A stretch of 64,000 bases of DNA. Origin: Limnanthes douglasii subsp. nivea (taxonomy: Eukaryota; Streptophyta; Magnoliopsida; Brassicales; Limnanthaceae). This document shows, in pieces, positions 1 through 12,100 of the stretch. The translations under genes and the position numbers were made by a program. The notes beneath the pieces are model-generated. The model had not been told where the DNA came from and did no database searches. It saw nothing but the letters and a program-made list of their open reading frames with translations. The stretch covers positions 247,835,305-247,899,304 of the forward strand of contig JAUPFV010000002.1 of NCBI GenBank assembly GCA_036936605.1. Direction: 5' to 3'. The first letter of the stretch is position 1. The number at the start of each line of letters is the position of its first letter.

Positions 1-1790
1 CCAATGTTTGGTACATTCTACTAGCCTGTATCATGGCATCCAGGAAGATTCCACTACCAATAGAACAGTTTGCTGTTGTGGCAAGCTTGTGTAAAAACCA
101 TCAGATTTCCTTTTATCATTACAACATGAGGAATGATTATAATCTTATTTATTAATGGGGCTTGGGAGAATGGTAAGAAGATCAAGGCTGACTCAAACCC
201 AAGCCAATTAACTAGTCGCTGGAAGAGCACTGGTGAGTTTCTCTTACTTCTTCTTTTATCTTTCAAGTGTTAAGTTTTTAATCTGAACTGAATCATACTT
301 CTTTTCAGTGCTTCTGAAGGAGTTTTTGGATTATTTAGAGGCGGGTCAGGATACTTGTGCCAAGCTGAACGCTTGGGCTTCAGAGAAGTGGGGCAATGCT
401 TTTCACAACTGCTTCAAATCGGGAAACTTTGTGAGATCTCACCTGTGGAACACCACAGGAAGAAGAGACCTCTCATGGAAAGAGTTAACTACCCTTATCC
501 CTGCATATGTAATCCCAAGTAGGAGAGAGACCAAAGATGCCAAACTTTACTTGCCTTCTAAGGCCAAAGCCCCAAGTAATATGAAAAACAAGAAAAAGAA
601 GAAGGCCACAATAGACCCACCTCAAACGACTACTGAAGGGACCCGTTCGGAGAACCAATGAGGTATTAACGCTGCTTTACTGCTAGCAGTAGAAGTGATT
701 GTGAAGGAAGCTGGTTGGTCAAACAAACTACCAAAGAGGGACAAAAAGTGTAAGGCCATCAGTGATGAGAAAGCTGCCAAAAAAATAAAGTTACTCCGGG
801 AGCAGAGATAATCCTTCGTCCTTCTAAAGTCCTCCCTCCATCTCCTACCGATCCTACCTTGCATAAGGAAATTCCAATCAATCTTCATTCCGAACAGGTT
901 GCTGGTGATGGTAACGATAAGGTAGATCTTGATGCCTTTCAAAACATCAATGTTTATTTCAATGACTTAGAGAAAGATGACTTCGTAGGGCCTTATCGTC
1001 CTCTCAGCTCTTCCAACGTGGTGACTCATTATGGAGAGACTTATGCGATACCCAGTGAGTAAGATACTTTGATCCATGCTCTCCTGGGCTATATCCGACC
1101 AGTGCTTGATCTAGAGAGACAGGTAAGGGATCAAACTGGTACCATCAATTTCCTAACCATAGACAAGCAACACTTGTCGAAAGATCTTCTCAGTGCTCAG
1201 AAAAGCATAGAGTTATTGAAGAAAGAGAAAGAAGATTTAGTTGCCAAACTGCTCAAGTCAGAAGCGGCCAACAAAGAGCTTCAAACCAAATACTCTGACC
1301 TGAAGACTTCTTCTTCAAAAGATATAACAACTTTGAAGGAGCAATTAAAAACAAAGTACAGTACTATCCAGACTTTGTATGATGACAAAGCTAAATTGGA
1401 CAATACTATCCAGGAGAAGACCAAAGAGAAAGAGGCCCTGGAACGCCAACAAGCTCAAGTCATAGCTGCAGGCATAGAGAAGTATGCTAATAGAATAGTG
1501 GATTCTCTAGAGAAGAGGGATGATGAAATCAAGTTCGATATGGTCCTACAGTTCCATGAGACTTTTCCTTAGAGGACCCTTGGTCCTTTGTGGAAATATA
1601 TGAACTATGAAGATCTCTCTTTCCATACAATGGTTGATGGGATAAGCACAACTACTCCAGTGTAATAGACTCTAATGATGATGAAGAAGCGGGTGAGAGT
1701 TCAAGTGCTGAACTCAAAAGTCCCAAAAAGTTGGTAGTAAAGAAAAATCCGAAGGGAACAAACTCTAAGGTTTTATTATGTACTTTTTTG
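1..1790 (+). pseudogene. Opposite-strand extra gene of Tat copy A (transposon domain plus coiled coil)
   Basis: This gene runs against gag-pol. Positions 1-232 encode the end of a domain resembling the putative gypsy-type transposon family (Pfam Transposase_28-like; inferred from motif pattern such as IEQFAVVASLCKNH), with a frame disturbance near 135-150. A GT-AG intron lies at 233-308 (GTGAGT...TTTTCAG, phase 1), after which the reading frame continues at LLKEFLDYLEAG. A lysine-rich linker ends near 661. A stretch at 859-1572, broken by one stop near 1062, ends in a strong heptad coiled coil (residues rich in K, E, L, Q). An acidic and lysine-rich tail follows to about 1790. Copy B has the same order (44800-47766). 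The gene is broken here by stops at about 660, 810 and 1062. Its function is unknown. Confidence 0.8.
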
Positions 1791-1807
1791 TTTTGAAAGA
1801 CTAAAGT

Positions 1808-1823
1808 CTTTGGATGGCCAAGG
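1808..1823. repeat. Hairpin motif at the 3' end of the extra gene, copy A
   Basis: The inverted repeat CTTTGGATGGCCAAGG lies just after the end of the opposite-strand gene and about 360 bp from the end of integrase. Copy B has the perfect form CCTTGGATGGCCAAGG twice, at 47810-47825 and 47888-47903. Its position between two convergent genes suggests a 3' end or RNA-folding role (inference). Confidence 0.6.
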
Positions 1824-2182
1824 AATTTTTTGTACCAGTGATCGGTTTGAGTCCGATCAGATTCTAATTATCACTTTCCCCTTTGTTTAAATTTTGTTTA
1901 AATATTTTATGGCCAATGTTTAAATAGCCTATAATATTTTAGATGTGTTGAACAAAAGTACTCGACATCTCCGACCACATGTGTTTATTAAAATGCGATC
2001 AAGTGCTAAGCATATCTGATCAATTCAAGAAAACTTGAGGTTCGGGGTGTTAAAAAAGCATTTAATATCCGAATTGAAACTCAGACACCTCATTAAAACC
2101 TCCCCGCGCCACCATGGTAGGAAATAGTATGCCCCATAATATTTACATTGATATTTAAAAAGTAAATATTTACAAAAAAGTT

Positions 2183-3175
2183 TTATTCTAAGTATAACTT
2201 GAGATGCTCAACATTCCATGGGTGCTTTAGAGCTCTTCCTTCTTTGTCTTGGAGCATGTATGTTCCTGGTTTAACCTTTTCACAGACCACATAAGGGCCT
2301 TCCCAGTTCAGAGCCAGCTTACCGAACTGCTTTTCCTTGGTGTGTAAAAAGACTTTTCTTAAAACTTTGTCCCATGTTTGAAAATCTATTATTTTAACTT
2401 TAGAAGAAAATATGATTCTCATCAATCTTTGGTAGTATGCTGTTCTCATATGTGCTTTAACCCTTTTCGCTTCTATCAAGTCCAACTGATTCCTAACTGC
2501 TATATTATTAGCATGTTCGGAATATTTTTGGACTTTGTGTGATGGTAAAGTAGCTTATATGGGAGTAATTACATCCATCTCATATACCAAAGCAAAAGGA
2601 GACTCTTGTATGGCAGCCCGATGAGCAGTTTGATAGGCCCACAATAATTCTTATAAATACTTTGGCCACTTTCCAGCAGCTCCTTCCAAACTATTCTTTA
2701 ATCCGGATAAAATAGTTCTATTTGCAACCTCAACCTGGCCATTTTCTTAAGGGTGCAAAGGAGAAGAAAAGAAATGTTGAATTCCTCTAGAGGTACATAA
2801 TGCTTTTATGTCTTTATTATCAAACTGTGGCCCATTGTCTATAGTAATCTATAGGGGAACCCCAAACCTACAACATATGTTAGATAAAATAAATTTAATA
2901 ACTGTCTTCGAAGTGGTTCCAGCCAAATGTGTTGCCTCTATCCACTTAGAGAAATAGTCAATAACAACTATGATTGTTCTACATCCACCAGATGCCATAG
3001 TAAAAGGCCCAACTAGATCCATACCCCATCTGACAAAGGGTAGTGGTTTAGATATGGACTGCATAGGTACTGCTGGCACATGAATTTTATTCCCATACTT
3101 TTGACAAAGATCATATTTTTTCACCATTTCTTTAGCATCTTCCATTATGGTTGGCCAGTAGTATCCTGCTAACAA
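2183..3175 (-). pseudogene. Integrase remnant, Tat copy A
   Basis: Integrase would insert the element DNA into the host genome. On minus, 3175-2849 holds the end of the zinc-binding region (LCQKYG) and the first part of the catalytic core (WGMDLVGP, first Asp). 2848-2486 still shows DNGPQF (second Asp) and NGQVEVANRT (Glu) but with stop codons, and 2485-2183 is the C-terminal part ending in HPWNVEHLKLYLE. It is closely related to the integrase of copy B at 48271-49466. The breaks make it non-functional. Confidence 0.88.
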
Positions 3176-3397
3176 GACTCTTCAGGTCAAGGCCCTATAG
3201 CCACAATGTGCAGAACCTTCCCAATCGTGTAGTTCAGATATTACGACTTAGGATTCTTCAAACCCTAAACAACGTAGGAGATGCCTGCTGAAAGATTTTG
3301 TATAAGGGACCTCTCTTAGTATCAAGAAACCATGAGCTTTGCTCTTGATCTTCCTTGCCACAGCTTTATCCGGAGGTAAAGTTCCATCAGAGATGTA

Positions 3398-3905
3398 TTA
3401 GAGAAGAGCATATCTCCAATCTTTAGGCTGAATAACAAGTATGCTCATACTTTCCTCACTCTCTTTGTCTCGCTCTATTTGTATGGATGGACATTCTTGT
3501 ACAAGAATCCATGAGTAGGATTCGGAACATGCTATTGTTGCCAAAAAGTCTGCCATAGTGTTTTCTGATCTAGGAATGTGCTCATAGCAAATATTTTTAA
3601 AGTTTGCAGCAACTTCTTTCAACATAAGCAAGTGGTTAATCAACTGTTCGTTCTTTGCTTCAGATTTCCCCTGAGCATGGTGTATGAGAAACTGAGAATC
3701 ACTCATTAACCTAACTCTCTTGGCCCTATATAGGAGAGCCAACTTAAGACCAACTATGGCTGTTTCATATTCAGACTCATTGTTCGAAGCTCTGAACCCA
3801 AAACATATGGCCTCATACATATGGTCACCATACAGAGAAGTTAAGCAAACGCCAGCTCTACAGCCCATGGTACTTGATCCACCATTAGTTCGAACTATCC
3901 ATTCC
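3398..3905 (-). pseudogene. Archaeal-type second RNase H (aRNH), Tat copy A
   Basis: Tat elements carry an extra RNase H between the normal RNase H and integrase (family knowledge). Here the domain shows NNESEYETAIVGL (Glu), LMSDSQFL (Asp) and ENTMADFLA (Asp). The first catalytic Asp, in TDGGSS of copy B, is Asn here (TNGGSS, near 3885-3900), so the domain would be inactive even if translated. Downstream the frame ends near 3398. Confidence 0.85.
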
Positions 3906-4035
3906 TTTTTAGATCAGTTTTCTGATTTCTATCCGGAGGACCTATCAGCATAAAATTCCACCAAGAAATCAGCCACTGATTGGGCTTTGATGGCTGTTCG
4001 AGGCGCAAAATCAATATCATAATCACCCAGCTCCA

Positions 4036-5383
4036 CTAACCACTTGTCATTCTGTTTGATACATCAACTTTCTGAAGAACATTTTTCAAGGGGAAATATG
4101 TTCGAACAACAATAAAATGAGCCTGGAAGTATGGTCTCATCTTTCTTGCTGCAATTACTAAAGTCAACACAAATTTTTCCAATTTAAAGTATATTATTTT
4201 AGCATCCAACAGACTCTTACTGACGTAATACACCGGACGAGGGTAATTGTCCACCTCTCTTACTAGCACAACACTTATTGCATATTCTGATACAGCTAAA
4301 TACACATAGATCTTCTGCTCTCGAACAGGTTTGAAAAGAGTTATGGGTGAGGATAAGTGATTATTTATTTCAATAAAAGCCTAGTCACATTGTGGAGACC
4401 AATTGAAGTCTTTAGAATTTCTCAATACTTGGAAGAATGGAGTGTATTTTCCTGATGATCTTGAGATAAATCTGTTCAACGCAGCCAATCGTCTTGTCAG
4501 CCTTTGAGCTTCTTTAACATTCGGAGGAGGGTCCATTGCTAGTAAGGCATTAAGTTGATCCGGATCAAGCTGAATTCCTTTTTCAATTATTATGTAGCCC
4601 AAGAATTTTCTAGATCGGACCCCAAATACACACTTCTCGGGGTTCATGGGTGGTTTCCTTCAACAAATAAGTAAGAAGAATGAGTAAGATTCATTTTACC
4701 TCTTTTTAATTCACAGCTTCTAAATTGGAGAATGTCTCTTGAAGGTTAGATATATGTAAATCTTCCTCCAAGTTTGTAACCATCATATCATCTATGTAGA
4801 CCTCTATGTTCCTGCCAATTTGATTAGCAAAAGCTTCATTCACCAGCCTCTTATAAATGGCCCCAACATTTTTCAATCCGAACGGCATCACCTTATAACA
4901 ATGAAGACCTTTGTCTGTAACGAAAGTAGTGTGATCTTGATCTTTCGGATCTACTTGTATCTGGTTGTACCCTGAGAAAGCATCCATAAGGGACAACAAT
5001 TTGTTTCCAGATGTAGAATCCACTAATTAATCTATTCGAGGAACGTGATAAAGATCCTTAGCGCATTCCCTATTAAGGTCAGTGAAATCAATGCACACAC
5101 GCCACTTACCATTATTTTTCTTGACTAACATAGGGTTGGCAGTCCACAAAGGATACTGAGATTCTTTAATGTGACCCATCTGGGTTAACCGGTCAACTTC
5201 TTGGACAATAACATCTGATTTTTCCTTAGAAAATGACCTCCTTTGTTGTACGACTGGTGAAATATCACTCCGGATTGAAAACTTGTGTGAAATAATATCT
5301 GTTGGTACTCCGGTAACATCACTATTGCACCATGCAAAAACATGTTGATTATTCATTAAAAAGGATAACAACCGGTGCTTCAA
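4036..5383 (-). pseudogene. Reverse transcriptase and RNase H, Tat copy A
   Basis: The polymerase copies element RNA into DNA. Three broken frames cover the domain: 5383-5027 (RT start, VKKNNGKWRVCIDFTDLNR), 5023-4706 (DAFSGYNQIQ and the catalytic YIDD box in VYIDDMM) and 4647-4381 (CVFGVRSRKFLGYII, connection). 4305-4036 is RNase H (YLAVSEYAISVVLVRE, RPVYYVSKSL). Stops near 5025, 4700 and 4380 interrupt it. The YIDD box itself is intact. Confidence 0.9.
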
Positions 5384-5794
5384 TTTTGGTGCTAGCTTAG
5401 AACCAATCTTAACATTGTTTCCCTCTGCGAGGGAGTGAGTTTCAACCTCTTCGATAGGTATAATAACATTGGGAGCCTCACTGGGATCATCAATCTCATT
5501 CTCCTCACCAGAAGGCTCCGGTAGCTACTAATCTTTGTTATTTCTGACTGCCCCTAGAGTTTTAGGGGCAATGGATGTTGCATAGCATTCCCTGGCTATA
5601 TAATGACTGCTTCAGACAACACCTACTTATCCCTTGACAACATATTTCAAGCATTGGTGGACCGTAGAGGCCAGAACATGCATTCTGGAGAGGCAAGACC
5701 TCCAAAAAATTGAGTTGTACGATGTTGGGCAACCCACCACAAGCAACAATACTCTCACCATTTTTTTAAAGGGTCCCTTGCCCAAAAATAATTC

Positions 5795-6226
5795 CTATTC
5801 GAACTCCCCGATCACATCCGCAAAAATTCCTGTGAAGCGTACAATGGTTTTGTTCGAACGTTGAATAACCGATGGGTTTCTCATTTGCTTGTAGGAGCTT
5901 AAAAACAAGATGTTTGCCGAACTTTCTGTATCAATCAAAATGTAGCGTATATTGTTTCTCCCTATTGAAGCCTCTATCACCACCGCATTCTCATGAGGCC
6001 CTGCAATGTCCTTTAGGTGATCATCATCAAAAACTATAAATGGGGATGAGGATTGACACTGATAGGTGGACATGCCACTATCCAACTGGGTGGCCAAATT
6101 TTGAACATGCCTCTTTCTTGATGAAGTGGAAGGTACAGTCAATGTATATCCTCCAAAAATAGTTAATGATTCAAAAAAGTTGATCAGTCCGAAAACTGTC
6201 TTGGTATTGTCTGTTATTACTCCCAC
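5795..6226 (-). pseudogene. Aspartic protease remnant, Tat copy A
   Basis: A retropepsin-type protease would cleave gag-pol. The active-site region reads ILIDTESSANILFL, where the family has D-(T/S)-G; the Gly is changed to Glu, which should destroy activity. Upstream residues (HLKDIAGPHENAVVIEASIG) align with the same segment of copy B at about 51950-52110. The frame opens at 6226 and ends near 5795. Confidence 0.8.
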
Positions 6227-6352
6227 CTAATTTCGACTCAGATCTGGATCCAGATACTCAGAGTCTACATCAAATATTTCAACAACCACCATTCCACCCT
6301 TTTGTGTAGATGTCTGAGGACTGTTCGAAGGACCTATCCGGGGGCCATTGGT

Positions 6353-6799
6353 TTACGCATTATCCGGTCTGTTTCCACTTTGCTTTTTAACGTAGGCACC
6401 CAACTTGCCCTTTTCAATGAGGTTCTGGATCTCCTGCTTTAATGCTATGCAATCCTGAGTATCATGGCCTATGTCATTGTGATATTGACAAAATCGAGGG
6501 CTCTGGTTTTCTCTAGGGGACTGTAATGCTGCCGGTTTTCTAAAATGCACCTCATTCTTAGTCTTGTCATAAATTGTAGCCACACTCTCCCCCAACTCAG
6601 CGAACCACTCAGGCTGAACCCAGGGCCCCCTCTTACTTCTGGGTTGTTGGCTCTGAGTTTGGTTGGATTGATTTTGCCTTGACTGGTTAGACCCATGTTC
6701 GGTCTCCTTTGCTGTATAACTGGATTGTTTAGTAGCTGGACAAGTTGATGTTTTAATAGCAGATCTCACTTGACGGTGTACTCTTAGTGTGGTCGCCAA
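6353..6799 (-). pseudogene. Truncated gag (C-terminal half with zinc knuckle), Tat copy A
   Basis: This open frame of about 148 codons holds only the nucleocapsid half of gag: a Gln/Ser/Arg-rich linker, the conserved GPWVQPEWFAELGES segment, and a zinc-knuckle-like CQYHNDIGHDTQDC (C-x2-H-x4-H-x4-C in Tat style). The capsid half seen in copy B (about 53025-53960) is absent: gag sequence corresponding to about 52800 of copy B is fused almost directly to the primer binding site. The apparent start codon at 6799 arises from the fused PBS and is not a natural gag start. Confidence 0.85.
6789..6798 (-). other. tRNA primer binding site, Tat copy A
   Basis: On plus the site reads GTGGTCGCCA, three bases inside the 5' LTR. 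It looks like a tRNA 3' end with CCA; copy B has the longer match CCCACTGTGGTCGCCA. It is most likely tRNA-Arg (inference from memory of plant tRNA ends). Confidence 0.65.
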
Positions 6800-6801
6800 T
6801 T

Positions 6802-7135
6802 TGGTATGGTTTATTTCTGTCTGAGGGTAATCTTGTAAAGTGTTTTGGATGTTTTGTGGAGTTTAATGTTTAGAGTGATGAGTAGAGAGATAATTAAGTT
6901 GCTTACTAGTAATAAATTATGATTACCCTCATTACTGACCCAAGGGATTATTGGGCCGGATCATGAAGTTGTGTCAAGTTTAAGGACCCATTAGTAATCA
7001 GGTTTGAAGTGACTAGCAGCTAGCTTAGTCAGCATTTAATATATTTGTCATGTTCGGATTTTTTTATAGTAATGTGGTCCGAATTGCCCATCGGATTAAG
7101 TTAAGACATAGTAACTCAAATATCCAAACTCATCA
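6802..7135 (-). repeat. 5' LTR of Tat copy A
   Basis: The 334-bp LTR begins TGGTATGG and ends ACTCATCA on plus. It aligns in patches with the 375-bp LTRs of copy B (TGTTGTGG...ACTCATCA), including GTTTATTT, GAGGGTAAT, ATTACCCTCATT, and the TTCGGA / CCGAATTGCCC stretch near the right end, but it is clearly diverged and lacks the palindromic TATA segment of copy B. Confidence 0.88.
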
Positions 7136-8794
7136 AATACAACTATAGGTTCTGAGGTATACATGTCACGTCTATATTTTTGTTCAATCCCTAGTCAAAT
7201 ATTATTCACTTCAAAATAAAATACCTACTAAAAACAATATAAATAATAGTCATACAAACTTTCGTAATTTATTAGGCATCAATACGTTTTGTGCTAGGCA
7301 TAATTATCCATTCTTTATAATTTGAAAAAGAATAATTATAGTTCCATACAGGCCCATATTATTTTAGATTTAAACACTTCAACAATATATCTTTTAGTTA
7401 CAAAGGCTTACTAATAACCTATATAACGGAAAAAATTGAACTCGTATAAAATAATCTATAATGGAGTCAACGTATGTTTTGCATCATAACAAAAATTAAA
7501 ATTCGATTGAAAACTCTCATTAAATATCAAGTCTAATTCGTGCATGACTCTTCGAGTCATATTTGTTGATAATCCTCTTCATGCTAAACTTAGATTATGA
7601 CAAGTTTACACACCTATTTTTCTTAGTTTAATGTTGTTTTAAAATTTTGTTTAAAAAATATCATTTAATTTTGTAAACGTTGGTATACTATGATAAACAT
7701 ATTGAGCAAATCAAATTCAGATATCACTCTTGAAATTTAATAAATTATTTTATTATTTTATTAGAATATATATATATATATATATATATAACTTTATTGA
7801 ATTACCATAAACGTAAAAAAAATAATAATAATTAAAATAATAATAATAATAATTAAAAGCCATTAGATTTATTAATCTTCATGTCAAACCCCGAATTAAA
7901 AGATCAACAAACCAATTATTCTACCGATGATGTACTTTTGTATTAAAACTTTAGTTAGTTTTTTAAAATATGATATTTGTAGATTGTAAAAATTTATTTA
8001 CTAACAAAAAAAATATAAAATAACAAATCATACTTTATATAATAAAATACCGACGTCCCCAAGGGGGTAGTCGAGTTGGTTGAGTATGACATTCTTATGA
8101 CCAAAAGGTCATGAAAAAATAAAATACCGACTAATCATCGAATACAATTTTGATTCAACATCAATCTATTTACCCAAATCATTCCAACAATAAAAATTAA
8201 AAATCAAATTTTAAACAAATCAACTCAATAAAAATAATAAGTAATAAATAAATAACTCAATACACTAAAAAATATAAATTTAAAAGTTAATAAGTGTTTT
8301 ATCGGAAATGAAATAATACTTATGTTAATCGGCTTAGTAACTATTTTTAAAATATTAAATATTTTATTCATCAAATATTTTTGGATATTCTTTTACCAAT
8401 CAAAATTAACCAATAAGATGAAAATACATTATTGATTCATGAATATTTTAAATATTTGTGCAATTTGTATTTAATATTAGATAATATGGAGTCATGTCAA
8501 CGCATAGAAAAAAAACATTTGTTTATTTTAATTAATTTTTTTACAATTATATATATATATATATAATAAATAAATTATTATTTTGTCTACCCACCTATCT
8601 TTTAAATATTTCATGATTGAATTTTTTTATTTAATTAATTGATTTCAAATCCAGTTTGACCAATTAAAATTACATAAATAAATTAACTATTGTATTTATT
8701 GATCTATGTATTTTTTAAAGCTTATATTCAACATTCATGTGATATATTTAACACTATTATAATATTTTATACATTTAATTAATATATATCTCGA
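7136..8794. other. AT-rich intergenic DNA
   Basis: No gene or coding similarity is visible on either strand. There are (TA)n runs near 7767-7792 and 8550-8566, ATA/AAT-rich low-complexity DNA near 7820-7860, and one small SINE-like insertion described separately. Confidence 0.7.
8055..8117 (+). mobile_element. 63-bp SINE-like fragment with 14-bp TSD
   Basis: The segment is flanked by identical 14-bp repeats AATAAAATACCGAC (8041-8054 and 8118-8131). It starts GTCCCCAAGGGGG and contains TAGTCGAGTTGGTTGAG, which fits a tRNA A-box (TRGYnnAGYnGG). It stops after AAGGTCATG and an A run, just where a B-box would be expected. A tRNA-derived SINE truncated during insertion is the simplest reading (inference). 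Confidence 0.6.
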
Positions 8795-9185
8795 CTAAAC
8801 TATTGGATTTTTATTCAACATTATTTAAAAGAATACAAAAAACTAGTATAGGAGACCCATTTCAAAGACTATTACCATTAGCGGGAAGTTCAAATTTTGC
8901 CAAAACAATAGGCGCCGAACTCATATCTTCTCTCCTTCTCTTCTTCCCTCTCACCTTTTACTCTTCGAATTTGAATCTCGATTCAGTAGTAATAGAAAAG
9001 AAAACCCAACATTTATATCTTTCTTCAAAACCAAATCCTTCATATCTTCTTCATTTATACAGAATCATCGAACAAATTTTTTGATTTTGAACTCTGGCAG
9101 TAAAAACAGACTCGAACTTGAGTTCCATACTCGATTCTGGGCGTACTTTAGGCTGCAACCAGGTACGAATTTTATATTTTCATGA
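8795..9185. other. Spacer with possible LINE 1 3' tail
   Basis: The part next to 9185 is probably the 3' untranslated tail of LINE 1 (minus). A pyrimidine-rich stretch at about 8925-8960 is reminiscent of plant leaders but no gene follows. An open stretch at 8803-9084 has no recognisable motif. Positions 8795-8845 resemble 13311-13352 on the far side of LINE 1. Confidence 0.4.
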
Positions 9186-12100
9186 TCATTCATCATTTTC
9201 GAGTCCGATATAGCCAGTTCCAAGGTTTTCCAGAAAGATTATGGTCTTGAGCTTACTTGGGAGTTCCTCAGGGTTGTAGTCAGCGTTAGTCCCAATTTTC
9301 ATAGCTTGTTTTAAAATCCAGTCAGCTACTGCATTTTGTTCACAAAATACTTTGATAAAATTCATCTTTGAAGTTATTAGTTTCCTGCAGCAACTTATAA
9401 TAGGATCCAGGTACCATGGAGCTTGACCTTTTAGAATCATCTCTATTAAGATACTTGAGTCATTTATGTCTAGTGCATTGATACTTTTCTATTTGCTCAT
9501 AAGAATACCATCTAGTAATGCCCTACACTCAGCCATGATTGGATATTGATTTTCATATGCTCTGTCAAACCCAACAATTATCTTGCCATCATAACTTCTG
9601 ATCATGACACCTCCACCAGACTCACCCTTGTAATTACTGGCACCATAAGTATTGAGTTTGTACCTTCTGCTTTTAGGATGATTCCATTTTAAGAAAATAA
9701 AAATTATGGGTTTTGTTAAGTGATAAACACAACCCAATTGCATAGCTTTATTTGAGTCTGGTGTGGTTTATTTTTGGTTGAGGGTAATTTTGTCCAGAGT
9801 TTTGTGGTATTTCAAAGGTATTTAATGTTTGGATAAATTGTAGTGAGAGAATTGAGCTGCCTGGTTGTATTTAATTTTAATTACCCTCATTAAATGAAAG
9901 TGGTTGGGTATTTATATCCTTAATTGTGGGCCACATGGGCTTTCAGGTTAACTTATGGATTCGGGTCGAGTTCAAAGACCCATTAGTTTTAAGCAGGTAG
10001 ATAATTGGCTTAGTCATGAAGTGATTAAGTTTTTAGTACATTTAGTTCAGTTCGGATAGTTCAGTGGGTGGGCTTTGTCCGAATTGCCCTTGTCCGGTCC
10101 ACATAGTGAGTGGTGATAAAAACCGGACTCATCAGAGTCTTTACCCCAATGCCTTCTAGTTAGAAATTTCACTTGATCCAATCCAGTTAGTATCTTGATA
10201 ACGTATTCTATTATTGGCTCAGATGTGGCTTCTAGATCATTATGTTTCTGATTGTTCCTTGTAGACCATATCACCCAAGTTGTAATCACTGGAAGAATCG
10301 TCTTAATGTGCACATCTTTCTGTGTTGACCAAAACGAGGATCTCAGCATGTGAATATATGACATGTTTCTGTTAATACTGATTCCAAAAAAAGATGCAAA
10401 AAATGTCCAAGTTTCTCAAGCCTTAGAACAGTATACAAAGACATGTTTAGTAGTCTCTGATTCACCATAATGCTGGCATTTAGATGCTAATTGAATCTCT
10501 TTCATTTGTATATTAGCATATATTGAAATCCAGTTTTGAATCACTCTCCAAGTCAACATGGAGCAGGTTTTGGATGTAATTGCATTCCAGACTTTCTTGA
10601 ACATATTTGACTTGTTATGCTTCCTTTTTAGCCAATTCCAAGTATCTTTTGTACTGTAATCTCCATATTTAGATGGATACCATTTGATTGAATCCTTGTT
10701 TCTATTTAATGTAATCTTATTAATGTTATCAATTTTTTATGTAGAAAAACACAAATTCAGTCTATCCATTTCCCATTGACCATTCATTCAGTATGCTCTG
10801 ACCTCATTTGGATGATACCAGGTTTTGTCATTTTCAGAGTCAAGTATGATGAACGGATAATTTGAGCACTACATTTTAATCCATAGCTCCATTTCCATTC
10901 ACCAATCTTCCAATAGATCATCTTCTCAGCCCTGTCTCTGACTTTAAACATCCTATCCTTTATATTGGATCTTTTACTAGGCATTGGAGCAGTTATAGGG
11001 TGGGAGTTGTAACTATAAATTGATGTCATAAACCTTGACCACATATATTTTTGCTCCCTGAAGTTATACCATAGCTTGAAAGAATAAGCCTCTTGTATGT
11101 CTTTCATTTTTCTAATATTCAGTCCTCCCTCAGCATATAGCTTACATACTTTTGACCAAGATTCCCAAGAGATAGTTCTTTTGTTCTCCTTAGTGACCCA
11201 TAAGAACTTATTACAGTAAAATTCAATTCTTTGTATAACAGTTTTCGGTATCAAAGAATTCTGCATAGTATATATTTGTATTGTGTTAAGAATACTCTGA
11301 ATTAGAATAAGTCTCCCTCCAACTGATAGAGATAAACTGTCCAATTCACGAAACTTGGACCTTACTTTGCCCACAAGATCTTTATAATTGGACTTTCGAT
11401 TGTTAGGGCTTATTGTAACCCCCATGTACTTCATTGGTAGCTTGTCATGCTTGAAACCCAATATCTGCTCTAGTCTTCTTACCCTTGTCATTGTCATCTT
11501 TGCAGAAACAAAAAACTTTGAATTCTCCTTGCTAACAATTTGTCGAGATACTTATCTATAATGTTCAAGAAATTTATTGATTTTGTGTATAGATGAAGCA
11601 GCCCCATTGTAAAATATTATGAGGTCATCCGTAAACTCCAAACAAGGTATACTCCAACTTCCTCTATTTATGCATCTTGTTTCAGGATGCTTAGTAGTTA
11701 GATATTTCATACCCCTTATCAAGTATTCCTCTACTATTATGAATAGGCTAGGAGACAATTGATCCCCTTTCCTCAGACCCTTTGTAGACTTGAAGTACCC
11801 TTTCTGTTCCCTGTTAACAATCATAGAAGAGTGTATATTGTTAATGTTTTTGTTGATCACATCTATAGATGCCTTATCACACCCAAATGCATCTAATATT
11901 TTTAATAGAAACTGTGCTCCAGCTTATCAAAATATTTTGATATGTCTATCTTAACCATTATATTCCCACCTCTTGTCTTGTAGTTTAAGTCACAACTGAG
12001 CACATTGGTAATTAGAACATTTTCATGGATACTTCTTTGCTTTACAAAAGCCCCTTGCTCTTCAGAAATGATTTTAGGCAGAACAACAGTAATCATTTTA

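Larger units (their letters stand above)
1..7135 (-). mobile_element. Ty3/gypsy Tat-lineage LTR retrotransposon, copy A, cut by window start
   Basis: Read on the minus strand the order is 5' LTR (6802-7135), primer binding site, gag remnant, protease, reverse transcriptase, RNase H, a second RNase H, integrase, then a non-coding 3' part holding an opposite-strand gene. The 3' LTR lies outside the window. The possible TSD on the right is AATAC (7136-7140); its partner cannot be seen. The second, archaeal-type RNase H after the normal one and the antisense extra gene are hallmarks of the Tat lineage (family knowledge). Compared with copy B at 43958-54362, about 1.1 kb covering the N-terminal half of gag is missing, and every pol domain contains stops or frameshifts. 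The element is dead. Confidence 0.93.

Noticed and set aside
8803..9084. 93-codon open stretch as a small gene
   Set aside because: No motif, no splice context, and it overlaps a spacer that resembles the other side of LINE 1.
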